A stretch of 64,000 bases of DNA, from positions 115,826-179,825 of the forward strand of contig JAKLGU010000003.1 in assembly GCA_022710485.1 (NCBI GenBank), written 5' to 3'. The translations under genes and the position numbers were made by a program. Positions 54,884-63,963 of the stretch are shown here, piece after piece (within the stretch, counting starts at the first letter, position 1; every line of letters starts with the position of its first letter). Source of the stretch: Gemmatimonadota bacterium (GTDB lineage Bacteria; Gemmatimonadota; Gemmatimonadetes; Gemmatimonadales; GWC2-71-9). The notes below the pieces were generated by a model, which saw only the letters and a list, made by a program, of their open reading frames with translations, ran no database searches and was not told the origin of the DNA.

Positions 54884-55587
54884 GCGTTGACTCCTTGGGG
54901 CCGGCTGGTCCCGATGGACACCGGCGCCGTGAACTGCACCTGGTATTCGCAGGCGGAGCAGCCGTCGAGCACGTGGGCCTGGAGGCCCACCGAGGCCCCC
55001 AGGGCCGCGCTCAGGAAGCGCTCCTCCGCCGCGCAGATTTCCGGGAACCGCTCCGCGACCGCGCGGATGGCGCAGTTGTGCTCGGTCAGCGTGCCGCCCT
55101 CCGCCGATCCTTCCCAGCCCGGCATGAAGCCGTCCTCCTGGAGGAGGCGGGTCACCGCCGCCAGCCGCCGCTCGGCCGGCAGCTCGGCGAGATTGTCCGG
55201 GAGGCGCCGGAGGAGCGCCGCGTACCGCGCCTCGAGCGCCCCGACGACGGCCTCGCGCCCTTCGCGCTCCACGAGCGTCTCGAGCACGTCGGTCAGCGCC
55301 GACTCGTACCGCCGGGGGAACACCTGCTCCCCCGCCGCCGAGAGGCGGTAGGCGAACACCGGCGCGCCGACCCCCCGCTGCTGCCGCTCATGCGCCAGGA
55401 GCCCGTCCACTTCGAGCTCCCTGAGATGGTGGCGGATGGCGTTGAGTGACAGCCCGAGCCGCCCGGCGAGTTCCTTGGCCGTCAGCCCGGGGGCGAGCTT
55501 CAACTCCACGAGTATGGAGGCTCGCGGTCCCTTGTAGCCGACCGGGAGGGCGGCGGCGGCGCGGAGATGGGCAAACGGTATTGCCAT
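54880..55587 (-). CDS. sufR: SufR-like Fe-S cluster-sensing transcriptional regulator
   Basis: Winged-helix regulator of about 235 residues. The DNA-binding half has [25 protein letters not shown]. The C-terminal half carries SufR-type cluster cysteines in [22 protein letters not shown] and [11 protein letters not shown]. SufR represses the suf operon when its Fe-S cluster is bound. It heads the operon. ATG at 55587 is chosen over 55638 because a TTGACA-N17-TACCAT promoter covers the upstream codons. Confidence 0.9.
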
Positions 55588-55596
55588 AAGGCGGGA

Positions 55597-55625
55597 ATGG
55601 TAGGCACCGAAATCGGGATTGTCAA
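55597..55625 (-). promoter_or_regulatory. sufR-suf operon promoter
   Basis: TTGACA (55625-55620), a 17-bp spacer and TACCAT (55602-55597) on the minus strand. The predicted start is within a few bases of the ATG at 55587, giving an almost leaderless message. Confidence 0.65.
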
Positions 55626-55863
55626 GTTCGCGTGGCATTATTGGTGCGAATTCTCAATGCGTTGTGATCAAACCGCTTAGGGAAATCGAAAAGCCAGGCA
55701 GGATGTCGCAATTCGGCAATTGCCAAGGCAAAGTCCACCCGGCGCCATAAAGCGCATAATCATATGTGAACAAAGGATTTAATATTTAGGAGTAGCTATA
55801 ACAACTCCTTTAGTTTTCCTGCCGCTCTCTTGTTTCCATTCGTCCGAAATGCAAGATTAGGCC
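55626..55863. other. AT-rich intergenic region upstream of the deformylase gene
   Basis: 238 nt, clearly less GC-rich than the flanks. It holds a 6-bp hairpin AGGAGT/ACTCCT (55788-55793 with 55804-55809) followed by TTTAGTTTT, a weak intrinsic-terminator shape, and TTAATATTTA-type promoter-like sequence at 55780. No gene seen. Confidence 0.5.
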
Positions 55864-56436
55864 ATGACCATCCACCGCATTCGACTCCTCGGCGACCCCA
55901 TCCTCCGCACCCGCTGCGAACCGATCACCAAGCCGCGCTCGACTGCCGTGCGGGTGATCCTCGACGACATGCGCGAGACGCTGCGCGACTGGCAGTCGCG
56001 ATTCGGCAGCGGACGCGCCATCGCCGCGCCTCAGATCGGCGCCCCGGTCCGGATGGTCTACGTCGAGATGGAAAAGCCCTGGCCGCTCATCAACCCCGAG
56101 ATCATCGACATCGGCACCGAGGACTTCACCGTCTGGGACGACTGTTTCTCGTTTCCCAACCTGATGGTCCAGGTGTCGCGGTCGTACCGGATCCGGGTGC
56201 AGTTCCAGGACATCAAGGGGGACACCCACGAGGTGGACCTGGAGGGAGACCGCGCAGAATTGCTGCAGCACGAGATCGATCACCTCGACGGCGTGCTGGC
56301 CGTGGACCGCCCCCACGGGCTCGATCCGTTCTGCCTGCGCGAGGAGTGGAACCGCCAGCATGCCGCCAAGGGGCGCTATGGCGAGCCCGAGCCCCGGCAC
56401 GCGCACTACGCCACGCCCCTCACCGGCCTGATCTGA
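55864..56436 (+). CDS. def: Peptide deformylase
   Basis: Metal hydrolase of 190 residues that removes the N-formyl group from new proteins. Motif 1 is GSGRAIAAPQIG. Motif 2 has DDCFSFP in place of the common EGCLS, as in divergent type-3-like deformylases. Motif 3 is LLQHEIDHLDG. The metal ligands Cys and two His are all present. It converges with the patatin gene after 6 nt. Confidence 0.9.
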   Translation: MTIHRIRLLGDPILRTRCEPITKPRSTAVRVILDDMRETLRDWQSRFGSGRAIAAPQIGAPVRMVYVEMEKPWPLINPEIIDIGTEDFTVWDDCFSFPNLMVQVSRSYRIRVQFQDIKGDTHEVDLEGDRAELLQHEIDHLDGVLAVDRPHGLDPFCLREEWNRQHAAKGRYGEPEPRHAHYATPLTGLI

Positions 56437-56442
56437 GGGGCG

Positions 56443-58569
56443 CTAGAACCAGCGCCCGATCCGCACGAAGACGTTGTCGATGCCGGTGGTCGTGAAGCCG
56501 TAGGCGGCCTGGACGTCGCCGATCGGGGTTTCCGCCACCAGGCCCGCACGCGCTCCCCCCAGCCAATCACTGCCGGCAAAGAGATCCCCGCCGTCGGCAC
56601 TCCGCCCCACCGCCGCCAGCACCTCCCACCGCAGGAACCCGCTGATCGGGTGGGAGACGGCGAGCCCGCCGAACACCTCGCGATCCCCCCGCAGCTGTTC
56701 CGTCGCGAGACCGGGAAATCCCTGCGTGCCGCCCAGCGGAAATTGATCCTGGAGCGGGAGGTCCTCGCCCCAGCCGATCCGTGCGCTCGGCGTGACGCTC
56801 CACTCGCCCAGTTCGACGAGGTAGGACGTGGCGATACCGACCCGCTGGAAGGTGGACGACCAGACCAGCTCGGCGTCGGCCGTCCAGTTGCCGTGGGGGC
56901 GACGCACAGCCCCGCGAACGCCGGCGCTCGAGCCGTCGCCGGAGGCGCTGCTGTCGGTGGTAACCTCGTCTCCGCCGTTCCAGAGCCGCCCGTCGAACCC
57001 GGCGGCCAGGAGCCATCCGCCGCTCACACCCTGCTCGAGGCCCGCAAACAGGACTCCCTGCCGAGTGTCGGTGCGGCCGAGATCCTGTCCATCGTCGTCA
57101 TACAGGGTGATATCCTGGTTTTCGAGGTGCACGGTGAGGGTCGGCGCCAGCCAGGTCTGCCCGACCCCGAAGTAACGGCGAAGTCCCAACGTCAGGTCGT
57201 TCAGCAAGGTGCCGATCCCCAGCGTCACGCTCCCCTCGTAGGCGTGCCCGAACAACCGCCGATCGAGGTACATCATCCCGGCGCGACCGCCGAGATCGCG
57301 GTCGTACGCCAGCGCGACGCCGGCCAGCTTCGAGGGCGCCGGCTGGACCGCCGCGTGAAACGCCACCCGGCCCGACGCCGTGACGGCGGGATGAAGCCAG
57401 AGCGCGGTGTAGGCGTCGAGTTGCCGGACCTCGCTCACCTGCGTCGCCAGGACGTCGAGGTCGATCGTCGCCCCAGGCTCGAGCCCGAGGAATCGTTCGA
57501 GCAGTTCGGTGTCGGTCGGCGCGCCGCCGGTCAATGAGAAAGTCGCCACCCTCTCGGGAAACTCGCCGCGCGGCAGCGTCCCGGTCGGAAGGCAGGTGGC
57601 GAGCGCCAGCACCGAATCGGCGACCAGGCGTCCGCGGCGCCGGATCGAGTCCACCGTGGCCGGGGTGAAGTCGAGGTTCTCGTACTCGTCGAGCGGCACC
57701 CGCATGTAGACGTCGCCGGGGCCGATCGACTCGGCCGGCTGCACGAACAGGAAGCCGGCCAGCTGGTCCGCCACGGCTAGCGCTCCGGACTGGAGCTCGG
57801 ATTCGGTGAGGAGGCCCGAGGTCACGTCGGAGACGATGACCCGGGTGACGCCGGGGAGTCCGCGCGCGATGGCGACAGGGACGTTGGCCGACAGGCCACC
57901 GTCCACCAGCAGGCGCCCGTCGATTTCCTCGGGGGGGAACACCAGCGGCACGGAGATGCTGGCGCGCACCGCCTGGGCCAGGTCGCCGGAGGAGAGCACG
58001 ACGGTGTCGCGGGAGACGAGGTCGGTGGCCACAGCGCGAAACGGAATCGGCAGCCGGTCGAAGTCCCCCGCGGCCAGCAGGTTGGGCCGGAGGAGGAGCG
58101 CCGAGAGCATCGCGTTGGCCGCGGGGACGTCGACCGTGGGGGTCTGGAGGGAGAATCCCTCGTCGCCACCCGCCCAGGTGAGCAGCGGGGAGAATTGCCC
58201 CCAGGCCAGCGGACCGGTGTAGGTGGTGGAGGAGAAGAGCGATGCCGGGCTGAACGCGGCCGAGAGTGAATCAGCCCGGCGCGCCGGGTAGCCACCCGCA
58301 TAGAGCGCGCCGATGATGGCGCCCATGCTGGTCCCGACCACGTAGTCTGGCCGGATGCCGAGGCTGTCCATCGCGGCGATGACGCCGAGATGCGCGAGCC
58401 CCTTCGCCCCGCCGCCAGAGAGGACGAGGGCGGTCCGGCCGGCGGGACAGGCGAGCACCTGTGCGGCGAGCGGCGCCGCCATCGCGAGGGTCGAGGTGGC
58501 CACCGCAGCGAGCCACCCCTTGCGCCGCAGGAAGGGAGTCCGCAATACTTGCCGCAGGACTTGCCGCAC
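56443..58569 (-). CDS. Patatin-like phospholipase with POTRA and Omp85-type barrel (type Vd-like)
   Basis: About 708 residues: signal peptide ([23 protein letters not shown]) and a patatin domain with oxyanion loop LSGGGAKG, nucleophile in GTSMG (Ser about 81) and dyad Asp in [15 protein letters not shown]-like linker follows ([19 protein letters not shown]), then a 16-strand-like barrel ending in [17 protein letters not shown]. This is the PlpD layout, in which the phospholipase is displayed or released through its own barrel. The start is uncertain: GTG at 58569 is used because upstream codons run into the divergent ferredoxin gene. Confidence 0.88.
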   Translation of the reverse strand: MRQVLRQVLRTPFLRRKGWLAAVATSTLAMAAPLAAQVLACPAGRTALVLSGGGAKGLAHLGVIAAMDSLGIRPDYVVGTSMGAIIGALYAGGYPARRADSLSAAFSPASLFSSTTYTGPLAWGQFSPLLTWAGGDEGFSLQTPTVDVPAANAMLSALLLRPNLLAAGDFDRLPIPFRAVATDLVSRDTVVLSSGDLAQAVRASISVPLVFPPEEIDGRLLVDGGLSANVPVAIARGLPGVTRVIVSDVTSGLLTESELQSGALAVADQLAGFLFVQPAESIGPGDVYMRVPLDEYENLDFTPATVDSIRRRGRLVADSVLALATCLPTGTLPRGEFPERVATFSLTGGAPTDTELLERFLGLEPGATIDLDVLATQVSEVRQLDAYTALWLHPAVTASGRVAFHAAVQPAPSKLAGVALAYDRDLGGRAGMMYLDRRLFGHAYEGSVTLGIGTLLNDLTLGLRRYFGVGQTWLAPTLTVHLENQDITLYDDDGQDLGRTDTRQGVLFAGLEQGVSGGWLLAAGFDGRLWNGGDEVTTDSSASGDGSSAGVRGAVRRPHGNWTADAELVWSSTFQRVGIATSYLVELGEWSVTPSARIGWGEDLPLQDQFPLGGTQGFPGLATEQLRGDREVFGGLAVSHPISGFLRWEVLAAVGRSADGGDLFAGSDWLGGARAGLVAETPIGDVQAAYGFTTTGIDNVFVRIGRWF

Positions 58570-58612
58570 CCCCTGTGCGGCGAATCTTCTTCCCGAGGGA
58601 GCGGCTGGCACG

Positions 58613-58876
58613 ATGACGTACGTGATCACGGAACCCTGCATTGGTGTCAAGGATCGGGCGTGTGTCGACGTCTGCCCGGTGGATTGCATCTACGAAGGCG
58701 AAGATCAGCTCTACATCAACGCCGACGAGTGTATCGACTGCGGCGCCTGCGAGCCGGAGTGCCCGGTGACCGCCATCTTTCCGGAAGAGGACGTCCCGCC
58801 GCAGTACACCGCGTTCATCGAGAAGAACCGGGAAGTCTTCGAGGGCGACAATCCCCCGGGCCGACCCGACAGGTAA
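58613..58876 (+). CDS. fdxA: Seven-iron ferredoxin FdxA
   Basis: An 87-residue ferredoxin with one 3Fe-4S and one 4Fe-4S cluster. Cysteines at 9, 17 and 21 ([19 protein letters not shown]) and the [12 protein letters not shown] set match FdxA of actinobacteria and relatives. The C-terminal tail [11 protein letters not shown] is typical. Divergent from the patatin gene with about 43 nt between; a strong terminator follows. Confidence 0.95.
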   Translation: MTYVITEPCIGVKDRACVDVCPVDCIYEGEDQLYINADECIDCGACEPECPVTAIFPEEDVPPQYTAFIEKNREVFEGDNPPGRPDR

Positions 58877-58899
58877 CTGCCCGTTCCGGCCAGCGACGC

Positions 58900-58931
58900 G
58901 GCGCCGCCCCCCGGGGGCGGCGCCGTTCTTG
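58900..58931 (+). terminator. Intrinsic terminator of fdxA
   Basis: A perfect 12-bp inverted repeat (58900-58911 with 58913-58924) rich in GC, followed by GTTCTTGTTT. Confidence 0.85.
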
Positions 58932-59164
58932 TTTCCGGCACCGGGTTCCAAGCTTCGCCCGGCCGGGGACCCCCGGCAAGTGGGCGGCGCACCGCCCCGA
59001 AGTGTGAACGCTGGGGGATAGACGCGAGGCGGCCCCGGAACCGTACTGCCTGGCCGCGGTCCCGGAGCCGTAGGTTGGAAGGATTACTGAGACGACGGAG
59101 GCCGGCGTGATACCAACCGAACCGGCGCCTCATAGGTTGAGACGCCCGAGGCGGCGAAAAGGTT

Positions 59165-60388
59165 TCACCGCTCCGCAGGTCGGGATTCCGTGACTCCCGC
59201 CAGGAGCGCGGCCAGATGCCGGTTGAACGCCTCCGGCTGCTCGAGCGGCGCGAGGTGCCCGGCGTTCGGGATGATCGCCAACTTCGCCCCTGGAATGGCT
59301 TTGGCCATTCCCTCCGCCTCCCGGGGCGGGGTCAGGACATCCTCCGCACCGACCACGACGAGGGTCGGCAATCCCTTGAGTCCCGCCAGCAGGTCGGTCG
59401 AGTCGGGCCGGTCGCGCATGGCGGCGAGCGCCCCCAGGAGTCCCGGCACAGGGGCGCCGGCCATCGTCGTTCGGACCTCCTCCGAGAGCGCGTGGGGGGC
59501 CGACTTGGCGAGCAGTTTCGGCAGCATCTGCTCGGCGATGAGCGGTGCCCCACCTTCACGCGCGTCCGCCATGGCGATCTCACGCCCCTTCCGTCCCTCG
59601 GCGCTGTCGGCCGTGGCGCGCGTGTCGACGAGCGCGAGCGCACGCACCCGGGGGCGGTGGCGGCGGAGGAACTCGAACGCGACATACCCGCCCATGGACA
59701 GGCCGGCGAGGACCACCTCGTCCACGCCGACGGCGTCGAGCATCGCCGCGAGGTCGTCGGCGTAGGTGGCCATGCTGTACCCAAGATCGGGGGCATCGCT
59801 GCGGCCGAACCCTCGAAGGTCGGGAATGAGGGTGCGCCAGCCGGGGAAGGCCCCGGCCTGGTGACGCCAGAGACTCCCGTCGAGCGGGTAGCCATGGAGG
59901 AAGAGCAACGCCGGCCCGCTCCCACGGTCATCGAGCGCGAGCTCGAGTCCGTGGACGCTGACCCGGCGCGTGGTGGCCGCCGCCGCCGGGTGGGCGGGGA
60001 GGAGGAACGCCGCGACCTCGGCCGGCACCGGCACGGCGGCGCCCGTCTTGTCGATGCAGACGAACACCGATTCGGCGGTGGCGATCAGCACGTCATCTGA
60101 TTCGCGGCGGGCCACCTGCCGCATGGTGAAACTGGTGCGGCCGAGCCGAGTCACGGCGAGATGAAATCGCAGGGTGTGGCCGGGATAGGCGGGCGCGTGA
60201 TAGTCGATGACGGCGTGGCGCACGGCCGGCCAGACGCCGGCCCGCTCGAACAGGTCCATCCCCGGGCCGCCGGCGAGCATCTGCCAGCGCGCCCGCTCGA
60301 AATAGGCGAGGAACGCCGCTTGATTCAGGTGCCCGAAGGTGTCGCAGTCACCTGGGTAGACGGTGAACAGGACGGGAGCCTCGGTCAT
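59165..60388 (-). CDS. Fusion of a 4HBT thioesterase and an alpha/beta hydrolase
   Basis: A 407-residue two-domain protein. Residues 1-130 are a hot-dog thioesterase of the YbgC/4HBT type (YPGDCDTFGHLNQAAFLAYF, with the catalytic Asp of GDCDTFGHLN). Residues 140-400 are an alpha/beta hydrolase with oxyanion HGYPLDGS, nucleophile elbow GLSMGGY and catalytic His in NAGHLAPLE. The two activities are usually separate. Together they suggest sequential action on an acyl-CoA-derived compound or a lactone. The start is ATG at 60388. Confidence 0.88.
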   Translation of the reverse strand: MTEAPVLFTVYPGDCDTFGHLNQAAFLAYFERARWQMLAGGPGMDLFERAGVWPAVRHAVIDYHAPAYPGHTLRFHLAVTRLGRTSFTMRQVARRESDDVLIATAESVFVCIDKTGAAVPVPAEVAAFLLPAHPAAAATTRRVSVHGLELALDDRGSGPALLFLHGYPLDGSLWRHQAGAFPGWRTLIPDLRGFGRSDAPDLGYSMATYADDLAAMLDAVGVDEVVLAGLSMGGYVAFEFLRRHRPRVRALALVDTRATADSAEGRKGREIAMADAREGGAPLIAEQMLPKLLAKSAPHALSEEVRTTMAGAPVPGLLGALAAMRDRPDSTDLLAGLKGLPTLVVVGAEDVLTPPREAEGMAKAIPGAKLAIIPNAGHLAPLEQPEAFNRHLAALLAGVTESRPAER

Positions 60389-60446
60389 CGGGTATCCTCC
60401 CTGTCAGCCGTCAACGCGCCATGACCACCCAAACCAAGAGTCGTCG

Positions 60447-60617
60447 ATGCCACCGACCACCGATTACATCCGCCACGCCGCACGACTCGCCCGCAAGGTG
60501 CAGCTGGACGCCGCGCTCGGCGGCGCGCCCGCGCCCGACGCCGAGTTCTACAAGGCCCTGGCGAAGGCGCTCGAGGAGATCGCGGCCGGACTGGAGCTGG
60601 TGGCCAAGCGCGACTGA
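60447..60617 (+). CDS. Very small hypothetical protein
   Basis: A 56-residue helical protein (TDYIRHAARLARKVQLDAAL, PDAEFYKALAKALEEIAAG). ATG at 60447 follows AAGAG. It ends 1 nt before the stop of the convergent lipoprotein gene. Unknown; amphipathic helices suggest an oligomer or a chaperone-like part. Confidence 0.5.
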   Translation: MPPTTDYIRHAARLARKVQLDAALGGAPAPDAEFYKALAKALEEIAAGLELVAKRD

Positions 60618-60618
60618 T

Positions 60619-61887
60619 TCAGGAGCCGGCGCCGCGCGAGAGCGGATAGACCCGCACGTGTTCCTGGCCGTGTCGCTGGCGCCAGACGCCGATCACGTAG
60701 TCGGCGCCGATTTCGTCCACGCGCAAGCCATCCGGCGTCGTGACCGTCCCGAGCCAGGTGCCATCGGGCGCGAAGACGTTCCAGGTGGACGCCGAGGCCG
60801 GGGGATTGAGCGGCGCTGAGAGCCACAGGGCGCCGGTGCGGTCCACCAGCATTCGGCCGAACGCCGGCATCCGCGCGGGGAAGGGCGCCTTCTCCAGCGA
60901 CCGGATCAGGGTGCTGTCCAGCGGAGTGTTCAGGGACTTGGCGCCGGTCCGGAGCCGGGTGGTGGCGGCGGCGGTGTACTCGCTGGACATCTCCGCCGTC
61001 ACTGAGGCGCGCTCGATGGGCGCCCGCAGAAGGCGGACCGGCATTCCATCGGGGCCGATGGAGGCCACTTCGAAGCTCGCGCCGGTGCCGATCAGCATCG
61101 TGTCGGCCTGCAGGGCCGCCACGGTCACCAGGCCGAAGGGCACGGGGAACGAGGACGGCGGCCCTTCCGAGCGGACCCGCACGCCCCAGGATTCGCCCTG
61201 CGGGAACCGTCCAAGCGCCGCCTGCGGCAGGCCATCGAGGCCAAACCGCATGTAGGACGCGGAATCTCGAATCACCTCGCCCGGCTTGCCCGGGAAGGGA
61301 TTCAGCGGCCGGCCGAGGCGGAAGAGCACCGAGCCGTCGGGATAGGTGGCCAGGGGTTCGGCGGCCACCTTCGGGTCGGCCGGGGCGAGCGCCGCCACCC
61401 GGACGTACTTGCCCTTGGCGTCGAACAGCGCGAACCGCCGGGTGAGGAAGTCGTAGGCCACCACGGTGTCCGCCGGTCCGCGCCCGATCCAGCCGAGGCC
61501 GTGGAACTGCCCCTCCTCGGTCCCGCGTCCGCCGGCCGTCGTCAGCAGCTTCCCGGTCGGGTCGAAGTAGAGGATGCTCTGCTGCGCCCCGTTGACGACG
61601 ACAATGCGACCGTCCGAGAGGCGAAGCACGGGAGCCACCCCGACGAGCGGCTGCGTCGGCTCACCGATGTCCACGCTGAACGAATCCCCCACGGTCCATT
61701 GCGGCGTCGACCCCCAGGCTGGCGCCGTGTCCCGGACGACGCGGATCCCCGCGGAGTCTCCCACGAGCGGGCCGGTGTCGGCCTCGCGAACCGCGGGCGG
61801 CGCGTCACTGCAGGCCATCGCCAGGAACGCGGTGCCGATTGCCGGCGCAAGAATTCGAAGGACCTGGCGTGAGAAGGATCGGGACAT
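60619..61887 (-). CDS. Beta-propeller lipoprotein
   Basis: A 422-residue lipoprotein (lipobox FLAMAC near residue 26). Repeated four-stranded blades appear, such as VLRLSDGRIVVVNGAQQSILYFDPTG, VVAYDFLTRRFALFDAKGK and ALWLSAPLNPPASASTWNVFAPDG, with GEEGQFHGL-like connection: a six-bladed NHL/6-blade propeller common in this phylum. Probably a periplasmic or surface binding protein; ligand unknown. GGAG lies just before the ATG. Confidence 0.82.
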   Translation of the reverse strand: MSRSFSRQVLRILAPAIGTAFLAMACSDAPPAVREADTGPLVGDSAGIRVVRDTAPAWGSTPQWTVGDSFSVDIGEPTQPLVGVAPVLRLSDGRIVVVNGAQQSILYFDPTGKLLTTAGGRGTEEGQFHGLGWIGRGPADTVVAYDFLTRRFALFDAKGKYVRVAALAPADPKVAAEPLATYPDGSVLFRLGRPLNPFPGKPGEVIRDSASYMRFGLDGLPQAALGRFPQGESWGVRVRSEGPPSSFPVPFGLVTVAALQADTMLIGTGASFEVASIGPDGMPVRLLRAPIERASVTAEMSSEYTAAATTRLRTGAKSLNTPLDSTLIRSLEKAPFPARMPAFGRMLVDRTGALWLSAPLNPPASASTWNVFAPDGTWLGTVTTPDGLRVDEIGADYVIGVWRQRHGQEHVRVYPLSRGAGS

Positions 61888-62070
61888 CGTGGCTCCAAAG
61901 AGTGTTCGATGAGAGTGCGTCGAGCGTGCAACTCCGAAATCTAGACGGGGCACCAGGATAAGTCAGCCGCAGAATAGAAATAGCGTCACGACATTTAGAC
62001 GACAGTATGCTGTCACTACGCTGAAAAATACGGAGTTGCGGCGGTGGTTCGGCTCCAGCACTATTCCGCC

Positions 62071-63243
62071 ATGCCTGTTCACTCCGATTCATCCGCCGTC
62101 GAGGTCGTGGCCGACCAGGTCGCCTTCGACCAGCTCCTCCAGTCCCTCGCGGACGAGCCGCTGCTCGCCGTGGACACCGAGGCCGCCAGCTTCCATCGCT
62201 TCGAGGACCGCGTCTATCTCCTGCAGATCTCCTCGCGGGAGCGCACCGCCGTGGTGGACCCGCTGGCGGTCGAGAGCCTCGAGCGGTTTGCCGCGCTGCT
62301 CGCCGACCCGCGGATCGAGGTCATCTTCCACGACGCCGACTACGACCTGCGCCTCCTCCAGCGGCAGTACGGCATCCGGGCCGCGCGACTCTTCGATACC
62401 CGGATCGCGGCCCAGTTCCTGAATGAGCCGGGCATCGGGCTCGCCGCGCTGCTCGAGAAGTACTTCGGCGTGACCCTGAACAAGAAATACCAGCGCGCCG
62501 ACTGGTCCGCCCGCCCCCTCTCGGACGAGATGCTCGCCTACGCGGCCACCGACACCCGGCACCTCCCGGCGCTGCGCGACGAGCTCCGGGGACAACTCGA
62601 GGCGCGGAACCGGCTGGGCTGGGTGGAAGAAGAGTTCGCCCTGCTGGAGGGGGTGGCGTGGGCCCCCGTGGACACCACGGAGTCGGGGTACCTCCGGCTC
62701 AAGGGGGCGAAGGCGCTCAAGGGCCGGGAGCTGGCCCTGCTCCGGGCGCTCTACGACTGGCGAGAGGGGACGGCGCGCCGGCTCGATCGCGCCTCGTTCA
62801 GGATCCTGAACAACGAGCCGCTCTTCGCCATGGCGCGCCAGCCGCCCCGGACGCTCGAGGAGCTGCAGCGGGTGAAGGGCATCGGGCCCGAGACGATCGC
62901 GCGGCGGGGCGCGGAAATCCTCGAAGCCATCGAGCAGGCGATGGCCATCGCCGAGCGGGACCTCCCCCGCCTTCCCCGGCTGCCCAGGCGGCCGCCCGAC
63001 CCAGCGGCGGACGCGCGCTTCGAGCGCCTCAAGACGGCGCGCAACGCGATCGCCGCCCGGCTCGAGCTGGCGCCGGGCGTGGCCTGCCCGAACGGGACGC
63101 TCGAGGAGATTGCGCGACAGGCACCGAAGTCGCTGGCCGACCTCGAGGCGATTCCGACGCTCCGCCGCTGGCAACGGGAGGAATTCGGGAAGGAACTGCT
63201 TGCCGCCGTGCCGGAGCCGCCATCGGCCCCGGCAGCGGGGTGA
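62071..63243 (+). CDS. rnd: Ribonuclease D
   Basis: 3'-5' exoribonuclease of 390 residues for tRNA and other RNA maturation. DEDDy catalytic motifs: AVDTEAAS, FHDADYDLRLL and YAATDTRHLP with the final Tyr/Asp. Two HRDC-like helical domains follow (ALYDWREGTARRLDRASFRIL and RLKTARNAIAARLELAP). ATG at 62071 is preferred to an upstream GTG; CACTAT 6 nt before it may be a leaderless -10. An imperfect hairpin lies upstream near 61983-62022. Confidence 0.93.
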   Translation: MPVHSDSSAVEVVADQVAFDQLLQSLADEPLLAVDTEAASFHRFEDRVYLLQISSRERTAVVDPLAVESLERFAALLADPRIEVIFHDADYDLRLLQRQYGIRAARLFDTRIAAQFLNEPGIGLAALLEKYFGVTLNKKYQRADWSARPLSDEMLAYAATDTRHLPALRDELRGQLEARNRLGWVEEEFALLEGVAWAPVDTTESGYLRLKGAKALKGRELALLRALYDWREGTARRLDRASFRILNNEPLFAMARQPPRTLEELQRVKGIGPETIARRGAEILEAIEQAMAIAERDLPRLPRLPRRPPDPAADARFERLKTARNAIAARLELAPGVACPNGTLEEIARQAPKSLADLEAIPTLRRWQREEFGKELLAAVPEPPSAPAAG

Positions 63244-63246
63244 CCG

Positions 63247-63543
63247 TTAGCCGAGAAAGGCCCGCACCCGAGGGTCCATCCGGTCCGGCGTCCAATACGG
63301 CTCCCACACCAGCTCGACTTCGACGCTGTTCACGCCGTCGAGGTCGGACACCACCGACTTCACGTCGCCCATGATTTCCGGTCCCGAGGGACATCCCGGC
63401 GAGGTGAGGCTCATCGTGATGTGCACGTCACCCGCCTCCGACACCGTCACGTCGTAGATCAGCCCGATGTCGACGACGTTGAGCCCGAGCTCCGGATCCT
63501 TGACGCCTTTCAGCGCCTTCCGCACCAGATCAGTTGTCAGCAT
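63247..63543 (-). CDS. MIP18/DUF59-family Fe-S carrier-type protein
   Basis: A 98-residue protein of the MIP18 family, to which SufT and PaaD belong, involved in Fe-S protein maturation. Family segments are KDPELGLNVVDIGLIYDV and MSLTSPGCPSGPEIM with its conserved Cys. GGAGGTGG precedes the ATG at 63543. It is not linked to the suf operon, which lies 8 kb away. Confidence 0.92.
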   Translation of the reverse strand: MLTTDLVRKALKGVKDPELGLNVVDIGLIYDVTVSEAGDVHITMSLTSPGCPSGPEIMGDVKSVVSDLDGVNSVEVELVWEPYWTPDRMDPRVRAFLG

Positions 63544-63588
63544 GGTCCACCTCCTGTCCGGCAAGCTATCGCGCGCGACCTCCGCGCG

Positions 63589-63963
63589 TCAACGCAGGTC
63601 GCAATTCCTGTCGGCCGCCCCCAGCCGGTGCCGTCGCCGCGCGACGGCGTCGTAGACCCGGTCCGCCACGACGGCCACGCCGGGAAGCCTCGCCAGCCAG
63701 CCGAGGAGGCGACCGCCCGGCAGCCAGGGGAGCACCGCGATCATCGCCCGCGCGCCTCGGGCGACCTGTCCGTCGGGGAGCACCACGTGCAGGGCGCGGT
63801 CGAGCTCGGCGTCTGCGATCACGGGAAGCCCCGCCACCGCGCCACGCTCCTGGAATGCCACCTGGCGGATGCGGCCGGCGTCGTCCCACCCCGCCAACCG
63901 GCGGGACCAGTCGCGGCAGACTCCGCAGTTTCCGTCATAGAGGACCACCGGGGCGTCCGGCAT
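63589..63963 (-). CDS. DUF393 (DCC-family) thiol-disulfide-type protein
   Basis: A 124-residue DCC protein with the opening DGNCGVCRDWSRRL, whose CxxC is in the position of a thioredoxin-like active site. The later GGRLLGWLARLPGVAVVADRVYD-type segment is usual. The function is unsettled; relatives are predicted oxidoreductases. It is 45 nt upstream of the MIP18 gene on the same strand. Confidence 0.88.
   Translation of the reverse strand: MPDAPVVLYDGNCGVCRDWSRRLAGWDDAGRIRQVAFQERGAVAGLPVIADAELDRALHVVLPDGQVARGARAMIAVLPWLPGGRLLGWLARLPGVAVVADRVYDAVARRRHRLGAADRNCDLR

Noticed and set aside
62001..62014. LexA-type operator upstream of rnd (GACAGTATGCTGTC)
   Set aside because: The half-sites are in ACAG-N4-CTGT order, the reverse of the CTGT-N8-ACAG arrangement, so it is not a SOS box; it may be part of a hairpin.
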